64,000 nucleotides of DNA from CAZYQW01 sp964649825 (GTDB lineage: Bacteria > Planctomycetota > B15-G4 > JADJEK01): NCBI GenBank assembly GCA_964649825.1, contig CAZYQW010000058.1, positions 1-64,000 on the forward strand, read 5' to 3'. How positions within the stretch are numbered: the first letter of the stretch is position 1; each line of letters starts with the position of its first letter. Shown piece after piece: positions 41,527 through 49,723 of this stretch. The notes beneath the pieces are model-generated. The model was not told the origin of the DNA. It made no database searches and was given only the letters and a program-made list of their open reading frames with translations. The translations under genes and the position numbers were made by a program.

Positions 41527-42459
41527 GTGAGATTTTCCGAACGTCCGGACGCCATCGAGCTCGAAGGCGTTTCCCGATGGTATGGCCCCGTGATCGGTTT
41601 GAACGACGTGAGCCTGCGCGTCGGCTCTGGAGTCACCGGTCTACTGGGTCCCAATGGGGCAGGAAAGTCAACGCTACTTCGGCTCGTGACGGGTCAGATT
41701 TCCGCGAGTCTCGGGGAAGTTCGCGTGCTGGGGCGGCCCGTGTTTCAGAGCCCGGACACGTTGGCTCACGTCGGGTGTTGTCCCGACCTCGAGAAATTCA
41801 ATGAGGAATGGACCGGCGGCTACTTCGTGAAGGCGGCCGCGATCTTGTGCGGATTCGACGGCGCCGGGGCCACGCGGCGTGCAAGCGACCTGTTGAGGCT
41901 CGTCGGGCTCGAAGCGGACGGGGACCGGCCGATCGGCTCGTACTCGAAAGGGATGCGGCAACGCGTCAAGTTCGCTCAGGCCCTCGTCAACGATCCCGAG
42001 GTGATCGTGCTGGACGAGCCTTTGACCGGCATGGACCCGCTCGGTCGTCGCGATATCGTCGACCTCGTTCGATCCCTCGGCAACGAAGGGCGCGCGATCC
42101 TCGTCTCGAGCCACGTCCTCCACGAAGTCGAGGCGATGACCGACCGCGTCGTGTTGATCCATCACGGCCGCGTTCTGGCCGAGGGCCGAGTGCACGAGAT
42201 CCGCTCCCTCCTCGACGGGTATCCACACCACGTGACGATCGAGGTCGACGATCGAAAGCGGCTTGCGGAGATGCTCGTGTCGCGAGTCGAGTTCGTCGCG
42301 CTTCGCCTCGAGGAACGCGGACTGACCGTCGAGACCACGTCGCCGGACGCGCTGTTCCGAGGGCTCGAGGAGCTCGTGCTCGATCACGGACTCGACGTGC
42401 GTCGGCTGTTTACACGCGACGATTCGCTCGAGGCCGTGTTCGACTACCTGGTGGATTGA
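41527..42459 (+). CDS. ABC transporter ATP-binding protein
   Basis: 310-residue ABC ATPase: Walker A LLGPNGAGKSTLLRL, signature IGSYSKGMRQRVKFA, Walker B VIVLDEPLTGMDP and switch His VSSHVLHEVE. GTG at 41527 is supported by GGAGG six bases upstream. The C-terminal domain after the ATPase core (about 210-310) differs from that of the first pair. It precedes its permease by 11 bases. The FG-GAP gene on the other strand shares the divergent promoter region. Confidence 0.95.
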   Translation: MRFSERPDAIELEGVSRWYGPVIGLNDVSLRVGSGVTGLLGPNGAGKSTLLRLVTGQISASLGEVRVLGRPVFQSPDTLAHVGCCPDLEKFNEEWTGGYFVKAAAILCGFDGAGATRRASDLLRLVGLEADGDRPIGSYSKGMRQRVKFAQALVNDPEVIVLDEPLTGMDPLGRRDIVDLVRSLGNEGRAILVSSHVLHEVEAMTDRVVLIHHGRVLAEGRVHEIRSLLDGYPHHVTIEVDDRKRLAEMLVSRVEFVALRLEERGLTVETTSPDALFRGLEELVLDHGLDVRRLFTRDDSLEAVFDYLVD

Positions 42460-42470
42460 ACGTGGATCGA

Positions 42471-43334
42471 ATGATGAACGCCGAGGCGATGGGACTGGTC
42501 GAGTTGGACGAGCGTCCACGGCCGCCGGGTTTCCTTTCCGCGACCTGGCGCGTGACGCGGATCGCGCCGTTCCAGATCCTGCGGAGGCGGCGCCTGCTCG
42601 CGCTCGCCTTCCTCGCGCTGATCCCGTCGTTCATCACGATTCTGCTTCGGATCGACGGCGAGACCTCGGCGCTCGGAGTACGGGGCTTCCTCGACGTCTC
42701 GAAGGTCCTCTTCTTGACCGCGATCTTCCCCACGACGCTGCTGTTCCTCGGTGCCGCCGCGGTGGGGGACGACATCGACAACGGCACGTTGCTCTACCTG
42801 CGGTTGCGGCCGATCTCCCGCGCCGCGATCGTCGTTGGCCGGTACTTCGCGGCGGTCCTCTCCGCGATCGTGCTGCTCGCTCCGGCCGTCGTCCTGCTCT
42901 ACGTCCTGCAGGTCGGGTACCGTGGCGCCGACGCGTTGCGCGAGGAGCTGGGCATTCTGCTCGTGATGCTGGGCAACGCGGCATTGGCGTCGTTCGCGTA
43001 TGCCGCACTCTTCCTGCTGCTGTCCCTGATGTTCCGTTTCGCGGTGATCATCGGGCTCGTCTTCGTCGTCGGTTGGGAGGTGTTGGTCTCGGCCGTGATC
43101 CCGAGCAAGGCGGCGCTGATGACGGTCTCGTTCCACCTCCGAGCGATCGTCTGGAACACGACGACCGAGGGGAGCGAGATGGGGCGCATGATGAGGACGT
43201 TCGACGAGATGGGACTGACCCCGTCGATCGGCGAATCGGTGGCCGGGCTGCTGATCGCGTCTCTCGTGCTGATCGTCATCGCCTGCCTCGTGTTTCGCCG
43301 CAAGGAATTCATGGAGAAGCCCGGCGACGCGTAG
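42471..43334 (+). CDS. ABC-2-type transporter permease
   Basis: 287 residues (ATG 42471; GTG 42462 is an alternative start). About six transmembrane helices, including LALAFLALIPSFITILLRID, AVVLLYVLQVGYRG and GLLIASLVLIVIACLVFRRK. AAAVGDDIDNGTLLYLRLRP is the ABC-2 motif following the second helix, matching the first permease's ANDLRANALEIYFSRP. Forms a one-ATPase/one-permease exporter with the preceding gene; substrate unknown. Confidence 0.9.
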   Translation: MMNAEAMGLVELDERPRPPGFLSATWRVTRIAPFQILRRRRLLALAFLALIPSFITILLRIDGETSALGVRGFLDVSKVLFLTAIFPTTLLFLGAAAVGDDIDNGTLLYLRLRPISRAAIVVGRYFAAVLSAIVLLAPAVVLLYVLQVGYRGADALREELGILLVMLGNAALASFAYAALFLLLSLMFRFAVIIGLVFVVGWEVLVSAVIPSKAALMTVSFHLRAIVWNTTTEGSEMGRMMRTFDEMGLTPSIGESVAGLLIASLVLIVIACLVFRRKEFMEKPGDA

Positions 43335-43420
43335 GTCGGACGGAAAGATCGGACGGCCTTCGCTCGACGCTCCGGCCCGTCGTTGTATGCTTCGCGTTTC
43401 GGCTCCAGCCTTCACCGCGC

Positions 43421-44593
43421 ATGAACGAGATCCCCTCGCCGATCCGGTCCGACCTGGGTGTCGGCGCCAGCCCGGTCGTCCCGATCAGTCCGATCGCGGC
43501 CGCTGCCCTCGACGCGTTGAAAGCGGCGTGGATCCACATCGGTCTCGGTGTCGCGGACGCCACGAGCCCGAGCGTCGCCGCCGGCGCGGTGTGCGCGGCG
43601 GACGCGGCGCTCGACGCGACGGGGACGGTCATCATCAGCGGCGAACGGACGATCGACGTGCGCGGCGCCGCGACGCTGCGGGACCATCTGTGGCCGGCGC
43701 TGCACGTGACCCGCGTCTATCTCATGAAGCGCGGCGAGCCGATCGAGCGTCTCGGCATTCACGGTGGGACGCGTCTCGACGCCCGCGCGGAACGCGACGG
43801 CTACGTGGTGACCGCGATGCGCCGGGTGCATGCGATGTCGCCGGAGGTGACCGCCGAGAAGTTCGATGGGACGGCGGCTGGCTGGAACGGCGACCCGGAA
43901 TCGCCCGCGTACGGTCACTTCCGATGGATGCGACGCCTCCTCGCCGTTCTTGCGCGACCCCGCCCTGGCGAGCGGGTCCTCGACGCGGGGTCGGGAGCGG
44001 GTTGGGTGGGGCTCGAGGCGGCGTTGATGGGAGCCCGGCTCTCGGCGTTCGATCCCAGCCCGGAGATGGTCCGGTTCGTCGAGCGAAACGCGAAGGAGCT
44101 GGGGGTCGACGTCGACGCTCGGGTCGGGTTCATGGAGCGCCCGCCGTTCGACGAGCCGTTCGACCTCGTGCTGAACTCGGGCGTCATCTCGTTCGCTCCA
44201 GACCCGGACGTCTTCCTCGACGGCCTCGACCCGTTGGTGAAGCCGGGTGGGCGGCTCGTCATCGGGGACATCAATCCGCGCTCGCGAGGGTTCCGGCGCC
44301 GGCGTCGCGACCGCCCCATCCTGCCGAGTCGCGAGTTGAACGGGCTCCCGCGCGAGACCATGATCCGCAAGCTGGAGGCCCGCGGCTATCGCGTCGAGTT
44401 CGTTCGCTACTATCAGAGCAGCTGGCCGTTTCCCGAGCTCTTGTTCAAGACGAAGCGCAAGCTCGTCGGGTGGATCATTCTGCAATGGAACCGCCTCGCG
44501 AGCGCCGCCGACGCGGCGTTTGGATCGAGGATGGCGTCGCGCTTCGATTCGTGGATCGTCGGCGCCAGGAAGCCCGAGAATCGAGAGGACTGA
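43421..44593 (+). CDS. SAM-dependent methyltransferase with an N-terminal extension
   Basis: 390 residues. A class I methyltransferase domain occupies about 145-310: motif I VLDAGSGAGWVGLEA, acidic end of strand 2 SAFDPSPEM, and DLVLNSGVISFAPDPD. The first ~140 residues are an unrecognised alpha/beta domain (AWIHIGLGVADATSPS, VYLMKRGEPIERLGIHG), and a C-terminal helical segment (ETMIRKLEARGYRVEFVRYY, FPELLFKTKRKLVGWIILQW) could contact a membrane or bulky substrate. Target not inferable. The esterase gene begins two bases after the stop, so the two are cotranscribed. Confidence 0.82.
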   Translation: MNEIPSPIRSDLGVGASPVVPISPIAAAALDALKAAWIHIGLGVADATSPSVAAGAVCAADAALDATGTVIISGERTIDVRGAATLRDHLWPALHVTRVYLMKRGEPIERLGIHGGTRLDARAERDGYVVTAMRRVHAMSPEVTAEKFDGTAAGWNGDPESPAYGHFRWMRRLLAVLARPRPGERVLDAGSGAGWVGLEAALMGARLSAFDPSPEMVRFVERNAKELGVDVDARVGFMERPPFDEPFDLVLNSGVISFAPDPDVFLDGLDPLVKPGGRLVIGDINPRSRGFRRRRRDRPILPSRELNGLPRETMIRKLEARGYRVEFVRYYQSSWPFPELLFKTKRKLVGWIILQWNRLASAADAAFGSRMASRFDSWIVGARKPENRED

Positions 44594-44594
44594 C

Positions 44595-45341
44595 ATGCAT
44601 CGCCAAGCGCATCTCGTGCCGAGCCGCGCGATGGGCCGGAAGATCTACCTGTGGCAGTACGGGAACTTTGGCGCCCCGATTCTCGTGTTCCCGTCCGCCG
44701 CGGGGATGGCGCACGAGTGGGAGAGCCACGGCATGGTCGAAGCGCTGTCGGACTTGATCGACGGTGGCCGGATCAAGCTCTATTGCATCGAGTCCAACGT
44801 GGCCGAGGCGTGGACTCGCCGTGAAGTCGACCCCCAGTGGCGCATCCAGCGTCACAAGAACTACGAGCAGTTCATCGTCGAGGAGCTCGTCCCGTTCATC
44901 CGCGAGGACTGTCGCACGGCGGCCATCCCCATCGCGGTGACGGGATGCAGCCTCGGCGCGTATTACTCCGCGAACGTGGCGCTCAAGTATCCCCAGATCT
45001 TCACGTATGCGCTGTGTATGAGCGGTCGGTACGACATCTCCGAGTTCGCGGGCGGACTGCAGAACGAAGACGTCTACTTCAACAACCCGATGGTCTACGT
45101 GCCGAACCTGAGCGGCGACGCACTCGACCGGGTGCGAAGCCACACGCACCTCACGATCGTCTGCGGGCGGGGTCAATGGGAGGACGGCAATCACGAGGAA
45201 GCGGCGCGCTTCGCCGAGATCCTCGACGCGAAGGGAATCCCGCACCATCTCGATCTATGGGGGTCGGACGTCTCGCACCAGTGGGACTGGTGGCAGCGGC
45301 AGGCGGGCCTGCATCTACGGCATCGCTTCGGCGGTCGATAG
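44595..45341 (+). CDS. Putative esterase (alpha/beta hydrolase)
   Basis: 248-residue alpha/beta-hydrolase of the bacterial putative-esterase type: IPIAVTGCSLGAYYSANVAL carries the nucleophile elbow G-x-S-x-G (Ser in GCSLG), with the general-base His in SDVSHQWDWW. No signal peptide. It follows the methyltransferase with GAGAGG as ribosome-binding site. A coupled methylation/deesterification role is suggested by proximity only. Confidence 0.87.
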   Translation: MHRQAHLVPSRAMGRKIYLWQYGNFGAPILVFPSAAGMAHEWESHGMVEALSDLIDGGRIKLYCIESNVAEAWTRREVDPQWRIQRHKNYEQFIVEELVPFIREDCRTAAIPIAVTGCSLGAYYSANVALKYPQIFTYALCMSGRYDISEFAGGLQNEDVYFNNPMVYVPNLSGDALDRVRSHTHLTIVCGRGQWEDGNHEEAARFAEILDAKGIPHHLDLWGSDVSHQWDWWQRQAGLHLRHRFGGR

Positions 45342-45372
45342 GAGCTGCGCGATCGGGACGGCCTCGACCCGT

Positions 45373-46572
45373 TCAGCCGCCGACGCGGCGGTCGTCGAGC
45401 GTCTTCATGAGCGCGCGACGCCGGGTTGCGACGTCCGCGTCGAGGTACGCGAGCGCCTCGTCCCTGCGGTTCATCAGCTTTAGGCCGCGTTTCCTCATCG
45501 TCCTCTTCGACAGCAGCGCGTAGGTGAGCCACGGGAAGACCGCCGTCAGGTCGCAGTGGACGTAGACCGACCGTGCGACTCCTTCCGGCGAGACCTTGCC
45601 CCACGTGTGACCTTCCCCGGCCGGACAGGAGGAGAGCGCGCCGTTGTCGACCGGATCGACGCAGAACTGGACGTCGATGTCGAAGCCGTCGCTGTCGAGG
45701 TCGAGGATCTGTCCGAGGAGCGGCTCGCCCTGGAGGGTGTAGTTCTTCGGCACGCCGCCGCCGAGGATCCAGACCGCGAGCTTCCGCTCGAGCGCGTTCG
45801 CCGCGAAATGCTGCATGGCACCCATCTCGTAGACGTCGGTCGCCACGTCGATCTCGAGGCCGAACGCGTCGCCGAGCAGACGCCGCATCTTCACGACGTT
45901 CAGGAAGATCGAGCCGTCCTGGACCGCGCCGACGAAGATGGGGACGCGGTGGTGATAGGCGACGGAGAGGAGCGACGGTTGCTTCACGCCAAGCGCCTCC
46001 TCGATCTGGGCCATCCGCTTGCCCAGGAGGAAGTGGAGCTCGGTGGTCGTCATTCGGCGCTGGAACTCGGGGCCGAGCAGGATGGCGGAGAAGAAGCGAT
46101 CGGTGTCGAGCAGGACTTCCTCGTCGAAGCCGAGGTCGTAGATGCGGATGATCCGCGCCTCGCGCAGGGCCAGGTCGCCCGCATCGGGGCGGATCTCACG
46201 AATCGTGTGGCCGAGCACCCGGTGCGCGTCGTGGTACAGGTTCGCGCCGGTGGTCGTGATGCAGTCGATGATCCCGCGCTCGATCAACGGGATCAGGCAG
46301 GACTGATGGATCCCGGCCGGCGTCATCGCGCCGGACAGGGTCAGGAAGACCGCGTACCGCTCGTCGATGGAACGCTGCATCAGTTCGTACGCGGTTCGGA
46401 CCTGGCGCCCGACGTACGCGTTGAACATCTGGTCGATGATCGCGCCGGGGGATTCATCGCCCCGAATCGGGGGAGGAGAGACCGGGCGGGCGCGGGTGAA
46501 GGCGCGGCGGTGCGCGCTCCGGCCGCGACCGCTCCCGCCCGCCCGCACCTTGGAATCGTCTCGGGTCGCCAT
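45373..46572 (-). CDS. Deoxyhypusine synthase-like protein
   Basis: 399 residues of the deoxyhypusine synthase family (NAD-dependent aminobutyl/aminopropyl transfer from spermidine). Visible: FLTLSGAMTPAGIHQSCLIP, ILGGGVPKNYTLQ (residues ~270-281) and EGHTWGKVSPEG, with the Glu-Trp-Lys catalytic set conserved (E320, W324, K326). The His adjacent to the GGG lysine in eukaryotic enzymes is replaced by Asn (GGGVPKN). Bacterial DHS-like proteins are generally linked to polyamine formation rather than to eIF5A modification. It is divergent from kamA with a 101-base shared region. Start ATG 46572 has GAGAGGA upstream; the first ~40 residues are a basic, disordered extension. Confidence 0.9.
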   Translation of the reverse strand: MATRDDSKVRAGGSGRGRSAHRRAFTRARPVSPPPIRGDESPGAIIDQMFNAYVGRQVRTAYELMQRSIDERYAVFLTLSGAMTPAGIHQSCLIPLIERGIIDCITTTGANLYHDAHRVLGHTIREIRPDAGDLALREARIIRIYDLGFDEEVLLDTDRFFSAILLGPEFQRRMTTTELHFLLGKRMAQIEEALGVKQPSLLSVAYHHRVPIFVGAVQDGSIFLNVVKMRRLLGDAFGLEIDVATDVYEMGAMQHFAANALERKLAVWILGGGVPKNYTLQGEPLLGQILDLDSDGFDIDVQFCVDPVDNGALSSCPAGEGHTWGKVSPEGVARSVYVHCDLTAVFPWLTYALLSKRTMRKRGLKLMNRRDEALAYLDADVATRRRALMKTLDDRRVGG

Positions 46573-46661
46573 CGTCTCGTCCTCTCGTCCGGGGTCGGGT
46601 CGGCCAAGGTTAGCGATGCAGGGAAGCGACGGGAAGGAAAGCCGGGCCCGCCCGCGTCGGC

Positions 46662-46667
46662 TATAGT
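46662..46667 (+). promoter_or_regulatory. Candidate -10 element for kamA (leaderless-type)
   Basis: TATAGT lies six bases before the kamA GTG, so transcription would start at or next to the start codon. No good -35 is seen at the expected distance, and this is a weak call. Confidence 0.35.
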
Positions 46668-46673
46668 CCCGCC

Positions 46674-47798
46674 GTGAGAACCAGGATCGAGACATGGAGG
46701 TCCGCCGGGCCGGCGGAGTGGGATGATTGGCGCTGGCAGACGCGCCACCGCGTCCAATCCATCGAGGACCTGCAACGGATGTTGCCGGAGCTGGCCATCG
46801 CCGTCGGGCCGGACGTCGTGGACCGCTTTCCGGTCGGCGTGTCGCCGTACTACCTTTCGCTGGCCGATCCGGCGGATCCGAACGATCCGATCCTGCGGCA
46901 GATCGTGCCCGATCGCGCGGAGGCCGAGTCCCGCGGCCAGGAGACGGCCGACCCCTTCGAAGAGCAATCGCTCTCGCCGGTGCCGGGGGTCGTCCACCGT
47001 TACTCGGATCGAGCGCTGATCGTTCCGACCAATTATTGCGCGACGCTCTGCCGCCACTGTTTCCGCAAGCGCACCTGGGCGGACGGATTCTTCATGCTCG
47101 GGCGCGTCGCGCTCGAGCGCGCCGTCGACTACGTTCGGGATCGCACCGAGATCCGGGACGTCCTCATCACCGGGGGCGATCCGCTCCACCTCCGCGTCGA
47201 GCGTCTCGCCGAGCTGCTCGTCGCCGTGCGGCAGATCGAGCACGTCGAGGTGATCCGAGTGGCGAGCCGCGTGCCCGTCACCCTGCCCCAGCGCATCGAC
47301 GCCCGGATCGTCGCTGCGCTCCGGGCGGTTCGGCCGCTCTGGTTCATCACCCATTTCAACCACGTCCGCGAGGTCACGCCGGCCGCGACGTTCGCGCTGC
47401 GTCGACTCATCGACGCGGGAATCACGGTCCAGAATCAGGCGGTGCTGCTGCGCGGCGTGAACGACTCGACGGATGCGCAGGTCGAGCTCTCGCGCGCCAT
47501 GCTGCGCGCCGGAGTGCGGCCGTACTATCTCCACCTCGCTGATCCCGTCGCCGGCGCGGGACATTTCCGAGTCCCGATCGAACGCGGCGTGGCGATCGTC
47601 CGCAGCATGTTCGGCCGCATCGCGGGCTTCGGGATTCCACGGCTCGTGCTCGACCTCCCGGGTGGGGGAGGGAAGGTGCCGGTCATGCCCGATTTCGTGA
47701 TCCAGCGCGACGCGCATGACGTGTGGTTCGAGAGCCCGATCGACGGCCGCTCGATCCGTTACGTGAACCCCCGCGAATCCAGTCCCACCGACGGGTGA
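46674..47798 (+). CDS. kamA: Lysine 2,3-aminomutase
   Basis: 374-residue PLP/radical-SAM enzyme converting L-lysine to L-beta-lysine. The radical SAM motif is canonical (C122-ATL-C126-RH-C129), the PLP lysine K334 lies in LPGGGGKVPVMP, and the two substrate-binding Asp residues of KamA are conserved (D290 in LHLADPVAG, D327 in LVLDLPGG). The N-terminus (WDDWRWQTRHRVQSIEDL) is KamA-type, not the shorter EpmB type. Beta-lysine could be used as an osmolyte precursor or for tRNA/protein modification; no acetyltransferase AblB or EpmA is seen in the window. It is divergent from the DHS-like gene. GTG start. Confidence 0.93.
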   Translation: MRTRIETWRSAGPAEWDDWRWQTRHRVQSIEDLQRMLPELAIAVGPDVVDRFPVGVSPYYLSLADPADPNDPILRQIVPDRAEAESRGQETADPFEEQSLSPVPGVVHRYSDRALIVPTNYCATLCRHCFRKRTWADGFFMLGRVALERAVDYVRDRTEIRDVLITGGDPLHLRVERLAELLVAVRQIEHVEVIRVASRVPVTLPQRIDARIVAALRAVRPLWFITHFNHVREVTPAATFALRRLIDAGITVQNQAVLLRGVNDSTDAQVELSRAMLRAGVRPYYLHLADPVAGAGHFRVPIERGVAIVRSMFGRIAGFGIPRLVLDLPGGGGKVPVMPDFVIQRDAHDVWFESPIDGRSIRYVNPRESSPTDG

Positions 47799-47802
47799 CG
47801 AC

Positions 47803-47831
47803 TTGCGACCCGTCGCCGCGACGGCTAGATT
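47803..47831 (+). promoter_or_regulatory. Promoter of tRNA-Gln
   Basis: TTGCGA (47803-47808) and TAGATT (47826-47831) with a 17-base spacer, close to the housekeeping sigma70 consensus. Transcription would start about 17 bases upstream of the mature tRNA 5' end, and the element sits between the kamA stop and the tRNA, so it serves the tRNA alone. Confidence 0.7.
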
Positions 47832-47854
47832 CTCACGTTCGTTCCAGTCACGAT

Positions 47855-47929
47855 TGCCCGATCGTCTAATTGGCAGGACAGCGGACTCTGGATCCGTTAG
47901 TCTAGGTTCAAGTCCTAGTCGGGCAGCCA
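47855..47929 (+). tRNA. tRNA-Gln (anticodon CTG)
   Basis: A full cloverleaf can be folded: acceptor TGCCCGA/TCGGGCA (7 pairs), D stem GTCT/GGAC, anticodon stem GCGGA/TCCGT with loop CTCTGGA, T stem CTAGG/CCTAG with TTCAAGT loop, discriminator G and encoded CCA. The anticodon CTG (positions 34-36) reads the CAG glutamine codon, the preferred one in a GC-rich genome. It is a lone gene, with its own promoter (47803-47831) and a following hairpin terminator. Confidence 0.96.
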
Positions 47930-47937
47930 ACAACATC

Positions 47938-47971
47938 GGGACGCCCCAAGTCATGCGACGCGGGGCGTTCC
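47938..47971 (+). terminator. Hairpin terminator after tRNA-Gln
   Basis: GGGACGCCCC (47938-47947) pairs with GGGGCGTTCC (47962-47971) over ten base pairs with one G-U, loop of 14 bases. The following sequence GTCGTTCTT is only moderately T-rich, so termination may be partial. It also lies between convergent genes and could act in both directions. Confidence 0.6.
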
Positions 47972-47986
47972 GTCGTTCTTGGACGA

Positions 47987-48844
47987 CTACGACGCGGTGA
48001 ACAGATCGTCGGTCACCGTGAAGTAGTAGGCATTCGCGCCGACCTCGAACGAGATCTCCGCACCGCTGTCCGTGCTCTTCAGCGTATGGACGAACGTCTT
48101 GCCGGGACGCTCGACCTCGCCCTTCTGTCCCTCGAACGTTCGAAACGCCGAGTCGGGCGAGCCGACGCGTCGAACCTGGAGCGTCGGGGCGTCGCCACCT
48201 TTCAGGAAGAGCGTAAGCGCCTTCGTCGACTCGCCCGCCTCCATGCGCAGGACCGCGACGTGGTCGCCGTCGAGCTTCTTCTCGAGTTCCTCGAGGTCGG
48301 CCCGCTCGAGCCATGTGCACGCCACCTTCTCCTTGCCGATCTTCACCTTCTTCGACTTCGCCTTGGCCGTCGTGAAGGTCCCTTCCATGCGCTTCGGGCC
48401 GAACGTCGCCCGGAACCGGAAGACCCCCTTCGGGGCCTGCTTCTCCTTGTCGATCTCGACGACTAGCTTCTTCGACTCCTCCTTCTTCGGCGCCTCCACC
48501 CCCTGCAGCGACGCCGCGCCTTCGCTCGTCGCACCCGTGAACTGGATCCCGTCGTGATGGAAGATCAACCGCCACGTGCCGTCCTCGCGGGGCGACGCGG
48601 CGATGTTGTACTCGCCCGGGAAGATGACGAGATCGTCGAACAGGATCCCCGCTTCCGTCGTCCACGTGGTCGCGCCGTTCGATCCGAACCGCCAGGCTTG
48701 CCCCGGCGAGAGTGCCGACTGGAACTCGTCCCGCCACATCGGCGGGTTGTACTCGAACTCCATCTTCCCTCCGGGCGTGGCGACCTTGGCTTGGTCGGGG
48801 AACAGCACCAGCAGCACGAAGGTGACGATCGCGGCGACGTTCAT
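47987..48844 (-). CDS. Exported DUF2911 family protein
   Basis: 285 residues with an N-terminal hydrophobic signal (MNVAAIVTFVLLVLFPDQAK) and a DUF2911-type domain seen in MEFEYNPPMWRDEFQSAL, GQAWRFGSNGATTWTTEAGI and LVIFPGEYNIAAS. The C-terminal half (KKLVVEIDKEKQAPKGVFRF) is Lys-rich. Function of DUF2911 is unknown. The start is strongly supported by AAGGAGG before the ATG. It is convergent with the tRNA gene. Confidence 0.83.
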   Translation of the reverse strand: MNVAAIVTFVLLVLFPDQAKVATPGGKMEFEYNPPMWRDEFQSALSPGQAWRFGSNGATTWTTEAGILFDDLVIFPGEYNIAASPREDGTWRLIFHHDGIQFTGATSEGAASLQGVEAPKKEESKKLVVEIDKEKQAPKGVFRFRATFGPKRMEGTFTTAKAKSKKVKIGKEKVACTWLERADLEELEKKLDGDHVAVLRMEAGESTKALTLFLKGGDAPTLQVRRVGSPDSAFRTFEGQKGEVERPGKTFVHTLKSTDSGAEISFEVGANAYYFTVTDDLFTAS

Positions 48845-49055
48845 GAGCGGTCCTCCTTATGAGTGACGGCCGAGCCGGCCTTTTGTCACGGTGTACGACG
48901 ATTTGCGACGATCGTCGCCGGTCCGCTCCAGGATTACGATACCCGGCCCGCCCAGTTACGATGTCGTGACCGCGGCATCTCAAGGCGCCGGGTTAGAATT
49001 CCGACAACGACAGACCGGACCCCGACAAGCTCCTGAAGTACGCGGAGATTCGAAC

Positions 49056-49520
49056 ATGCTCGACATCCTCTCCCTCGCCATCGTCCTCCACGCCGCGCCC
49101 GCGATCGTGACCTCGGTTCCCCCGGAGCCGGTGTCCCAGTCGACGGACCAGAAATCGCAGGAGGAGCGTCGCCGGCGCGCCGCCCGCCAGAAGGCGGCAG
49201 AACGGAAGCAGAACGCGGTCGAAGGGAAGCAGAAGGTCGCCGAACGGAAGCAGCGGGCCGAACGGAAGCAGAACGCGGCCGAGGGTCAGAACGGAAAGAG
49301 CAAGAAGAAGCGTACCGAGAACGAGCGCCGCCGACGAGCCGCCCGTAAAGCGGCCGAGAATCAGAAGTTCGAGATGGTGAACGGCATGCGCGTGGTCCGA
49401 TTCGACAAGCCGGGTGGCCTTCGGGCCCGCGTCGGTCCGCAGCTCGGCAAGCTGCCCCAGGAGAAGGCCGAGGGCGTGCGCAAGGGAAAGCGGGAGGTCG
49501 GAGAGAAAAAGAACCCCTGA
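49056..49520 (+). CDS. Exported, highly basic repeat protein of unknown function
   Basis: 154 residues. Short signal peptide (MLDILSLAIVLHAAPAIVTS), then a Lys/Arg/Ala/Gln-rich core repeating AERKQNAVEGKQKVAERKQ, RAERKQNAAEGQNG, and an acid-basic tail ending in GEKKNP. The core is encoded by imperfect tandem repeats at 49197-49285 (18 identical bases at 49201 and 49261). Such very basic, low-complexity proteins may bind polyanions such as DNA or cell-wall polymers. GGAG lies upstream of the ATG. I do not recognise it. Confidence 0.65.
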   Translation: MLDILSLAIVLHAAPAIVTSVPPEPVSQSTDQKSQEERRRRAARQKAAERKQNAVEGKQKVAERKQRAERKQNAAEGQNGKSKKKRTENERRRRAARKAAENQKFEMVNGMRVVRFDKPGGLRARVGPQLGKLPQEKAEGVRKGKREVGEKKNP

Positions 49521-49723
49521 CCCCGCCACCTCGATGAGGGGGACCCCCGCGCGGCGCGTCGCTTCGGCGGCTTGCCGCGTGTTCGCGTCTCGGCGGCGAT
49601 GGGAACGACGTGAGTCCGAGAAGCAGGGGCTCGACCGAAACGAGCACCGGGTAGGGCGACCGTTCGACCTACCCAGGATTCACTCGCTCGGGGCTCACGG
49701 GGTACGCGCCGTGAGACCGCCGG

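Noticed and set aside
46674..47798. EpmB (EF-P beta-lysylation aminomutase) rather than KamA
   Set aside because: N-terminus, GGGGK PLP site and both substrate Asp residues fit KamA; EpmB is shorter and differs in these.
48993..49529. Leucine-rich 178-codon frame antisense to the basic repeat protein
   Set aside because: It is the antisense reading of the Lys/Gln repeats; the plus-strand frame has a ribosome-binding site and signal peptide.
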